Source: Streptomyces sp. NBC_00708 (GTDB lineage Bacteria > Actinomycetota > Actinomycetes > Streptomycetales > Streptomycetaceae). From it: a stretch of 64,000 nucleotides of DNA. Where the stretch lies: positions 6,882,001 to 6,946,000 of the forward strand of contig CP108997.1 of NCBI GenBank assembly GCA_036226585.1, given 5' to 3'. Shown here in pieces: positions 58,585-64,000 of the stretch. Each line of letters opens with the position of its first letter. The stretch's first letter is position 1. The translations under genes and the position numbers were made by a program. The notes beneath the pieces were generated by a model. It was not told the origin of the DNA, ran no database searches, and worked only from the letters and a program-made list of their open reading frames with translations.

Positions 58585-59789
58585 TCTGTGAGTCGTGCGG
58601 GACGAGGAACGCACCGGGGCGCGAATTCTGCGTCTCGTGCGAGGCGTTCCTGGGGTGGGAGGGGGAGGACTCCGGGCCGGACGCGGTGAGGCCTGCCGGG
58701 TCCCGGGAACCCGTGGTGCCCGCGCCGCCGACGCCCGCCCCCGCACCGCCCGTGGCACCGGGACCGGGCCGGGGCAACCCGCCCTCCACCCCCGTACCCA
58801 CCGATCCGCACCCGGCCCCGCCCCACCCGGTGAACCCCCTCCCCGCCATCCCCCCGCAACGCCCGCCGGCCGCCCCGGCAGTCAGCGCCCAGCGCCAGGA
58901 CCCATTACCCCGTACGCCTCCGATCCCCGCCCCACCCCGGGGCGCCGCCCCCCGCCGCCCCGGCGACCGCCCGGACGACCCGCCCGGTCCGGCCGCGTGG
59001 ACTCCCGATGCCTCGGCCCCCGAGCCGCCGGACTCCACCCCCGGCAGGGCTTCCGCACCCGTGCGGTGCCCCGGCTGCGGCGCGGAGAACGCGCCCGACC
59101 GCACCCTGTGCGTCCGCTGCGCCCTGCTCCTGGACCCCGGGCCCCCGCCCGGCGTGCGCCCGCCCTGGTGGCGCCGCCTGTTCCGCCGGGCCCCCGCGAA
59201 GGGCCACGAGGCCGGGTCGCGTCCCCGACGACGCCGGCGCGGGCCCCGGCTGGGCCTACCCATCGCGCTGCTCCTCGTACTCGCCGGCGTCTGGTTCGCG
59301 CTGCCGCACCTGTCCGGACTCCTCGGCCTCGCCAAGGAGGAGACGGGGGCGCCGGAATCCATGCCGCCGTCCGCCTGCCACGGCTCCAGCGCGGCGTCGG
59401 GGCACGCAGCGAGCGCGGCGTTCGACGGCTTCAACAACCGCTACTGGGCGCCGAAGGAGACCGGCGACGGTGCGGGGGAGTTCCTGGAGTGCGCGTTCGA
59501 CGCGCCGGTGGGGATGCGCAAGATGGTGGTGTTCTCCGGGACATCGGCCCGCAACGACGAGTTCCTGACGCAGGCCCGGCCGTCCCGGATCATCGCGGAA
59601 CTGACCGCCAAGGACGGCACCAAGCGCACCCGCACGATCCGCCTCGCCGACCAGGCGGGCCAGCAGACCTTCGACGTCCGGGGCTCGCAGACCGTCCGCG
59701 TCCGGCTCACGGTCGACTCGGCGTACGGCACGGGGAAGGGGCGCCGGGTGGCGATCGCCGAGGTGGAGTTCTTCGGCCACCGCTCCTGA
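58581..59789 (+). CDS. Membrane protein with two zinc ribbons and C-terminal carbohydrate-binding-like domain (CisA-like)
   Basis: A 402-residue protein from GTG 58581 (GTGA overlap). Zinc ribbon 1 is at C3, C6, C17, C20; ribbon 2 at C163, C166, C177, C180, with identical spacing and the shared CGxxNAPxRxxCVxC pattern, i.e. a duplication. A Pro-rich linker lies between. A basic stretch and one membrane helix (LGLPIALLLVLAGVWFALP, ~225-243) lead to an outer discoidin/NADase-type glycan-binding-like domain (265-402). A bitopic membrane protein called CisA promotes CIS attachment to the membrane in S. coelicolor; this gene's architecture and place fit such a protein, though I cannot prove identity. 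Confidence 0.78.
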   Translation: MICESCGTRNAPGREFCVSCEAFLGWEGEDSGPDAVRPAGSREPVVPAPPTPAPAPPVAPGPGRGNPPSTPVPTDPHPAPPHPVNPLPAIPPQRPPAAPAVSAQRQDPLPRTPPIPAPPRGAAPRRPGDRPDDPPGPAAWTPDASAPEPPDSTPGRASAPVRCPGCGAENAPDRTLCVRCALLLDPGPPPGVRPPWWRRLFRRAPAKGHEAGSRPRRRRRGPRLGLPIALLLVLAGVWFALPHLSGLLGLAKEETGAPESMPPSACHGSSAASGHAASAAFDGFNNRYWAPKETGDGAGEFLECAFDAPVGMRKMVVFSGTSARNDEFLTQARPSRIIAELTAKDGTKRTRTIRLADQAGQQTFDVRGSQTVRVRLTVDSAYGTGKGRRVAIAEVEFFGHRS

Positions 59790-59841
59790 CGGGGTGTGCC
59801 CGGCTTGCGGCGACGCAGGGGGCACGGCAGGGTTCGGTGCT

Positions 59842-60294
59842 GTGCCCACTCTCCTGATCGTGCATCACACACCGTCCCCGAACTGCCAGGCCCTCTTCGA
59901 GGCCGTCGTCTCCGGCGCGACGACGGACGAGATCGAGGGCGTACGCGTCGTACGGCGCGCGGCACTCGCCGCCACGGCTTCCGATGTCCTCGCGGCGGAC
60001 GGCCTGCTCCTCGGCACCCCGGCGAACCTCGGGTACATGTCCGGGGCGCTCAAGCACTTCTTCGACCAGATCTACTACCCGTGCCTCGACACGACACAGG
60101 GCAGGCCCTTCGGCTACTACGTGCACGGCGGCAACGACGTCACCGGTGCCGTACGGGGCATCGAGACGATCACGACCGGCCTCGGCTGGCGCCGCGCGGC
60201 GGACGCCGTGAAGGTGACGGGCGAGCCGGGCAAGGCCGATACGGAGGCGTGCTGGGAGCTGGGCGCCGTACTGGCGGCGGGCCTCACCGAATAA
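59842..60294 (+). CDS. Flavodoxin/NADPH-dependent FMN reductase-like protein
   Basis: A 150-residue flavodoxin-fold protein: PTLLIVHHTPSPNCQALFEAVVSGA (phosphate-binding loop) and LLLGTPANLGYMSGALKHFFDQIYYPCLDT plus FGYYVHGGNDVTGAVRGIETITTGLGW. It should bind FMN. Start GTG 59842 is chosen because the homologous part begins there; the in-frame extension to 59794 looks spurious and no good ribosome site is visible. It follows the CIS operon by 52 bp but is of a different type. Confidence 0.82.
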   Translation: MPTLLIVHHTPSPNCQALFEAVVSGATTDEIEGVRVVRRAALAATASDVLAADGLLLGTPANLGYMSGALKHFFDQIYYPCLDTTQGRPFGYYVHGGNDVTGAVRGIETITTGLGWRRAADAVKVTGEPGKADTEACWELGAVLAAGLTE

Positions 60295-60334
60295 GGGCTG
60301 CGCGGCCGGCCTTCGGAAGCTACGCTGTGCCGCG

Positions 60335-60391
60335 ATGACGACTCACTCTCTCCAAAGATTGGGGGCCCCGTCCGCGCAAGGTGAGTGCTGA
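60335..60391 (+). CDS. 18-codon upstream reading frame coupled to the MoxR-operon
   Basis: ATG 60335 opens an 18-residue frame (MTTHSLQRLGAPSAQGEC). Its TGA (60389-60391) overlaps the ATG of the next gene (TGATG). A TACGCT element (60321-60326) lies eight bases before the ATG, with no ribosome site, suggesting a leaderless transcript. It may be a coupling or leader peptide. Expression unproven. Confidence 0.4.
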   Translation: MTTHSLQRLGAPSAQGEC

Positions 60392-61785
60392 TGGCCACTC
60401 ATCCCGCCGACGGAGATCCCTTCCTGTCCTTCTGGCTGCGCGTGCGCGAGTTCGCCGTGCCGCCTTCCATGATCGAGACCGCGACCGCCCGCCGTCGCGC
60501 CGGTGACTGGGCCGGTGCGTGCGCCGCCGCCGGAATCGACGTCGACTTCGCGCCCCGGGCCCTGTCCCGTACGTATGGGCGGGAGCGCGCCGCCCGCGTA
60601 CGCGAGGATCTGCGCCACCTGGCACCGGACCTGCTGCGCTGGCACATGCCGAGGATCGCCCCGCGCGGACTGCTGCGTCCGGGGCTGACCGTCGCGCTCG
60701 CGCGGTACGACCCCGAGCCGCAGGCCGGTACCGTTCGCGCCCCGGCACCGCTGTACCTCGTGGCGAGAACTCCTCCTGCCTGGGCGGACGCCGGCCAGCG
60801 GATCAGCCTCAGCCTCTGGGACGGCACCGGCCCCGGGACCGTACGCCTTCATCCGCACCCCCACCCCAGCCGGCGGTTCCGGCTGGACGTGCACCGCCAC
60901 CTGTGGGACGCACGCCGGGCCGCCGAACTGCGGCATCGCGCGGGAGCCGGCCATACGGCGCCGACGGACCCGGACCTGCTCGACCTGGTGCCGCAGGGGC
61001 GCCGCTGTGCCGTCGACCGCTGGGCGGCGGAGGCGGAGCTGCTGCTGCAGGCCGAGGGCCGTTCCTCCGGACCCGTCACCGTGCGCCTCGGCGGCCGGCA
61101 CCGGCTGCTCCTGGACGTCGTCGCGCACCCGAACGGCCAGGGGCCGCCCGTCCTGCGGGTGGCGCGGGGCCGGGAGGACGCCACCCGCACGCCCTTGGTG
61201 CTGCCCGACGCCGCGACCTGGGCGCTGCCCGATCTGGAGCTCCTGCGGGCGGGCGCGATCGACGCCGGCCGGCTGCACCCGCTCGTCCGGGGCGCGCTCC
61301 TCCCGGAGCACCGGCCGGCCGGACCGCCACCGGAGCCGGGAGATCCCGGGCAGCCACGCCTCGTGGACTGCCGGGGCGCCCGGCACCGGATCGGCCAGGT
61401 CGACGGGGTGCTGTCCGCCCTGGACCACGATCCCGCCGAGGTCCGCCGCGAGGAGCTGCTGGCCGCCCTGACCGGGACACCGTTGCCGTGTCTGCGCGCC
61501 ATCGACGAGGCCCATCGGCGCCCCGACTGCCTCACCGGGGTTCGCGAACGGCTCGACCACGGCGACCTCGCGGGCGCCCTGGCGGTCGTCGAAGATCTGC
61601 TCGGCCCCGGCGCCCAGCTCCGGGACGGTCCGCTGCGGGACGAGCTGGAGTCGGCCGCGCTGCGCAGGATCACTTACGGGCTGTACCGCGCCGACCTCAT
61701 CGAACCGGGCCCCCGCAACCGGGTCCCCGGCCCGCCGCGCCCCCGTGACCGCCGCTCGCGCCCGCGCCGGGCGGAGGCCCGCTGA
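60391..61785 (+). CDS. Uncharacterised protein of a MoxR/VWA-metallopeptidase operon
   Basis: A 464-residue cytoplasmic protein that I do not recognise. ATG 60391 has GGTGAG six bases upstream and overlaps the 18-codon frame. The N-terminal part (FLSFWLRVREFAVPPSMIETATARRRAGDWAGACAAAGIDVDF) is conserved-looking and helical. No membrane segment or signal. It is followed by a MoxR-type ATPase and a DUF2201-type VWA-like metallopeptidase, so it is probably a partner of that ATPase. Highly basic C-terminal tail. Confidence 0.7.
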   Translation: MATHPADGDPFLSFWLRVREFAVPPSMIETATARRRAGDWAGACAAAGIDVDFAPRALSRTYGRERAARVREDLRHLAPDLLRWHMPRIAPRGLLRPGLTVALARYDPEPQAGTVRAPAPLYLVARTPPAWADAGQRISLSLWDGTGPGTVRLHPHPHPSRRFRLDVHRHLWDARRAAELRHRAGAGHTAPTDPDLLDLVPQGRRCAVDRWAAEAELLLQAEGRSSGPVTVRLGGRHRLLLDVVAHPNGQGPPVLRVARGREDATRTPLVLPDAATWALPDLELLRAGAIDAGRLHPLVRGALLPEHRPAGPPPEPGDPGQPRLVDCRGARHRIGQVDGVLSALDHDPAEVRREELLAALTGTPLPCLRAIDEAHRRPDCLTGVRERLDHGDLAGALAVVEDLLGPGAQLRDGPLRDELESAALRRITYGLYRADLIEPGPRNRVPGPPRPRDRRSRPRRAEAR

Positions 61786-61887
61786 CGGGTGCGTCCCGCC
61801 CCGCACCGCATCCGGTTCCCCCTCGCACGGGGAACCGGCACTTCCTGCTCCGCCACGAAACCACCACGAACGACAAGGTGATGACTC

Positions 61888-63150
61888 ATGTCCCTGCACG
61901 CTCCCTCCGCCCCGGCCCGCCCTCCGGGCGACCCGTCTCCGGCCTCCCAGCTCGACATCGCCGGGATGCTCACGGCCCTGCTGCGTGACACGACGACCGA
62001 AGCGCGCCCCGACACCCAGCTGGAGGCCCTGACACTGGCTGTCGCGGCCGACCTGCCCGTCCTCCTGTGGGGCGAACCGGGCATCGGCAAGACCGCGGCC
62101 CTGAACCAGCTCGCCGATGACCTCGGCCTGCCCCTCACCACGGTGATCGCCAGCGTGCACGAGCCGTCGGACTTCTCCGGCCTGCCCGTCGTCGGGGACG
62201 ACCCGGCGGAGCAGGGCGTCCCGATGGCGCCGCCCGACTGGGCGGTGCGTCTCGTCCGCGCGGGGCGTGGCCTGCTGTTCCTCGACGAACTGTCCACGGC
62301 CCCGCCCGCCGTGCAGGCCGCCCTCCTCCGTCTCGTACTCGAACGGCGCGTCGGGGCCCTCCAACTGCCGCCCGGTGTACGCATCGTGGCCGCGGCCAAC
62401 CCCCGGTCGTCGGCGGCCGACGGCTGGGAGCTGAGTCCGCCGCTGGCCAACCGGTTCGTCCATCTGCAGTGGGCCCACGACCAGGACGTCGTGGTGCGCG
62501 GACTCGGCGGGACCTGGCCCCGGGCGACCCTGCCCCGTCTCCGGCCCGAACGGCTCGCCGAGGCCGTCGGCTTCGCCCGCCGCGCGGTGTGCGGCCTCCT
62601 CGCGGCCCGCCCCGCGCTCGTCCACCGGCTGCCCAGCAGCGAGACCCGCAGGGGCGGCGCCTGGCCGTCGCCCCGGAGCTGGGACATGACGCTGACCCTG
62701 ATCGCCTTCGCGACCGCGTCCGGTGTCTCCCGTGATGTGCTCTCGCTGCTGGTCAGGGGCACCGTGGGGGACGGGCCGGGACTGGAACTGCTCGCCGCCA
62801 TCGACCGGATGGACCTCCCGGACCCGGAGGCGCTTCTCGCCGATCCTGCGAGCGCCGTGCTGCCCGAGCGGGGAGACCTGCGGCAGGCGGTGCTCGACGG
62901 GGTGGTCGCCGCGGTGCGCAGACGCCCGGACCGGGCGCGCTGGGACGCGGCATGGTCGCTGCTGGTCCGCGCGGTGGAGACGGGAGCGCCCGATCTGGTC
63001 GTCGTACCGGCGACCACCCTCGCCGCACTCAGGCAGGAGGAGTGGGACGTGCCCGCGTCGATCGAGGCGCTGGCCGGAGTGGTATCGCTGTCGCGGCGCG
63101 CCGAGGAAGCGGCGGCCCGCGCCGTCGCGGCGACCAAGGGCGGCCGGTGA
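61888..63150 (+). CDS. MoxR-type AAA ATPase
   Basis: A 420-residue ATPase. Walker A GEPGIGKT (62-69), Walker B GLLFLDELSTAPPAVQ (D133, E134), and VAAANPRSSAADGWELSPPLANRF (sensor 1 and arginine finger region) fit a MoxR-like protein. Such ATPases work with VWA proteins to remodel or insert cofactors into targets. A 102-bp gap separates it from the previous gene. The next gene overlaps by four bases (GTGA). Confidence 0.9.
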   Translation: MSLHAPSAPARPPGDPSPASQLDIAGMLTALLRDTTTEARPDTQLEALTLAVAADLPVLLWGEPGIGKTAALNQLADDLGLPLTTVIASVHEPSDFSGLPVVGDDPAEQGVPMAPPDWAVRLVRAGRGLLFLDELSTAPPAVQAALLRLVLERRVGALQLPPGVRIVAAANPRSSAADGWELSPPLANRFVHLQWAHDQDVVVRGLGGTWPRATLPRLRPERLAEAVGFARRAVCGLLAARPALVHRLPSSETRRGGAWPSPRSWDMTLTLIAFATASGVSRDVLSLLVRGTVGDGPGLELLAAIDRMDLPDPEALLADPASAVLPERGDLRQAVLDGVVAAVRRRPDRARWDAAWSLLVRAVETGAPDLVVVPATTLAALRQEEWDVPASIEALAGVVSLSRRAEEAAARAVAATKGGR

Positions 63151-64000
63151 CCGGGGGCGAGCTGGACCTCGACCGGCTTTTCGCCGCCCGGCTGCAGGCC
63201 GTCAGGGCCCGCCCGTACCTGGCGACGGCGCTGTTCGCCCTGCACGTGGTCGAGTCGCGGCGCGTCCCGACGATGGCCGTGGACCGGCACTGGCGGTGCT
63301 ACGTCTCGCCGTGGTTCGTCGACCGGACCCCCGTGGAGGAGCTTGCCGGGGCGTGGGTGCACGAGGTGTCGCATCTGCTGCGCGACCACCATGGGCGCAG
63401 TGACCGGTACGCGCGTGAACACGGGCTGACCGGTGCGGCCGAGCGCCTGCGCATGAACATCGCGGCCGACTGCGAGATCAACGACGACGTGTACGGGGAC
63501 GGGCTGGTCGCCCCCGACGCGGTGGTGCTGCCCGAGCCTCTGGGGCTCCCGGAGGGGAAGCTGATGGAGGAGTACCTGCGCCATTTCCGGCTGGGGCCCC
63601 ACACCGCGGAGTTCGCCTGGCTGGACTGCGGCAGCGGCTCCGACGGCCTCGACCGGGCGTGGGACCTCGGTCCCGACGGGGCGCACGGGCTCAGTGAGCA
63701 GGAACGCGACGCGGTGCGGTTCCGGGTGGCCCAGGGCATCACCGGCCGGCCGGGCCGGGCGCCGAAGGCGTGGAAGCGCTGGGCCGAGGAGGCGTTCCAC
63801 CCGCCCCAGGCATGGCGTGACCTGCTGGGCGCCGCCCTCCGGTCGGCGGCCTCGGGCCCCGGCGCGGGCGACGACTACTCGTACGGACGTCCGTCGCGCC
63901 GGTCGGCGAGCCTGCCCGGGGTCGTCCTGCCGAGCCTGCGGCGCCGGCCACCGCGCGTGTCCGTGGTCATCGACACCTCGGCCTCGGTCAGCGACGCGGA
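63147..64000 (+). CDS. DUF2201-type VWA-like putative metallopeptidase (3' end outside window)
   Basis: GTG 63147 overlaps the MoxR stop (GTGA). The frame stays open to the window end, giving about 284 residues. The zinc-peptidase-like HEVSHLLRDHHG lies near residue 74. The VWA-like MIDAS region begins at VSVVIDTSASVSDAD near the end of the window. This is the layout of DUF2201/VWA-like metallopeptidase proteins that pair with MoxR ATPases. The C-terminal part cannot be seen. Confidence 0.85.
   Translation, partial: MTGGELDLDRLFAARLQAVRARPYLATALFALHVVESRRVPTMAVDRHWRCYVSPWFVDRTPVEELAGAWVHEVSHLLRDHHGRSDRYAREHGLTGAAERLRMNIAADCEINDDVYGDGLVAPDAVVLPEPLGLPEGKLMEEYLRHFRLGPHTAEFAWLDCGSGSDGLDRAWDLGPDGAHGLSEQERDAVRFRVAQGITGRPGRAPKAWKRWAEEAFHPPQAWRDLLGAALRSAASGPGAGDDYSYGRPSRRSASLPGVVLPSLRRRPPRVSVVIDTSASVSDA

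Noticed and set aside
35146..59789. The tail genes as a prophage
   Set aside because: No capsid, portal, terminase, holin, integrase or att sites, and a DUF4157, DUF4255 and AAA ATPase set that belongs to eCIS.
1..64000. tRNA, rRNA, CRISPR array or complete insertion sequence
   Set aside because: Looked for clustered direct repeats, tRNA-like cloverleaf segments and transposase motifs; none seen.

Overview
This window is about 73% GC by eye, dense in genes, and rich in GTG starts, ATGA/GTGA overlaps and actinobacterial families (SigB/F/G-type sigma factor, ANTAR protein, DUF5709, DUF6328, F420-dependent oxidoreductase, DUF4157). It is best read as a piece of a Streptomyces (or very close relative) chromosome. 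I see no rRNA, tRNA, CRISPR array, integrase or complete insertion sequence. The one mobile-looking element is a 167-bp inverted-repeat (MITE-like) element.

Region 1 (1-25.7 kb) looks like a stress and redox neighbourhood. It holds a truncated DevS-type kinase and a DevR-type regulator, a nitrilase-like pseudoenzyme, a SigB/F/G-type sigma factor with a near-perfect SigB-type promoter of its own, DUF5709, a PfpI/DJ-1 protein, an iron-containing redox enzyme, ANTAR and PAS/GAF regulators, a YbdK-type carboxylate-amine ligase, an SDR-decarboxylase pair, a CsbD-like small protein followed by a zinc alcohol dehydrogenase, an isochorismatase-like hydrolase, an F420-dependent oxidoreductase, DUF6328, a Rho-N-like small protein, a LigD-type polymerase and an HhH DNA-repair protein. 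Several of these genes carry GTTT/GNNT-N15-GG(G/T/C)(A/T)AC boxes upstream. That suggests a SigB-like regulon gathered around the sigma gene.

Region 2 (25.7-34.9 kb) holds membrane and envelope-type genes: a polytopic membrane protein, a cytochrome b/sulfite-oxidase fusion with a partner membrane protein, a methyltransferase-DUF2064-GT2 operon, an OmpR/histidine-kinase pair and a zinc-ribbon-bearing NAD epimerase. The MITE-like element and a VOC protein follow.

Region 3 (35.1-59.8 kb) is a contractile injection system (CIS/eCIS) locus of the Streptomyces type. It has a DUF4157 protein, two bitopic membrane proteins at opposite ends, a LuxR regulator, a secreted vWA protein co-transcribed with the cap (DUF4255) and AAA+ ATPase, and a structural operon (sheath, tube, small baseplate proteins, second tube protein, LysM protein, VgrG spike, PAAR tip, gp25, baseplate J, tail protein I). 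Between the ATPase and the sheath, on the opposite strand, lies a 1153-residue CIS-associated protein. Its last ~320 codons are strikingly AT-rich and encode a predicted cytidine-deaminase-fold toxin tip (HAE ... PCxxxC). It is followed by a small AT-rich gene with helical, HEAT-like features that is the likely immunity protein. Three proteins of the locus share a short hydrophobic-Gln-Arg (V/L/I-QR) motif, repeated 10-12 times in one of them. This could be a recognition or docking motif of the particle.

Region 4 (59.8-64.0 kb) holds a small flavodoxin-like protein and then an operon of an unknown 464-residue protein, a MoxR-type AAA ATPase and a VWA-like putative metallopeptidase (cut by the window end). 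An 18-codon upstream reading frame coupled to the first gene precedes the operon.
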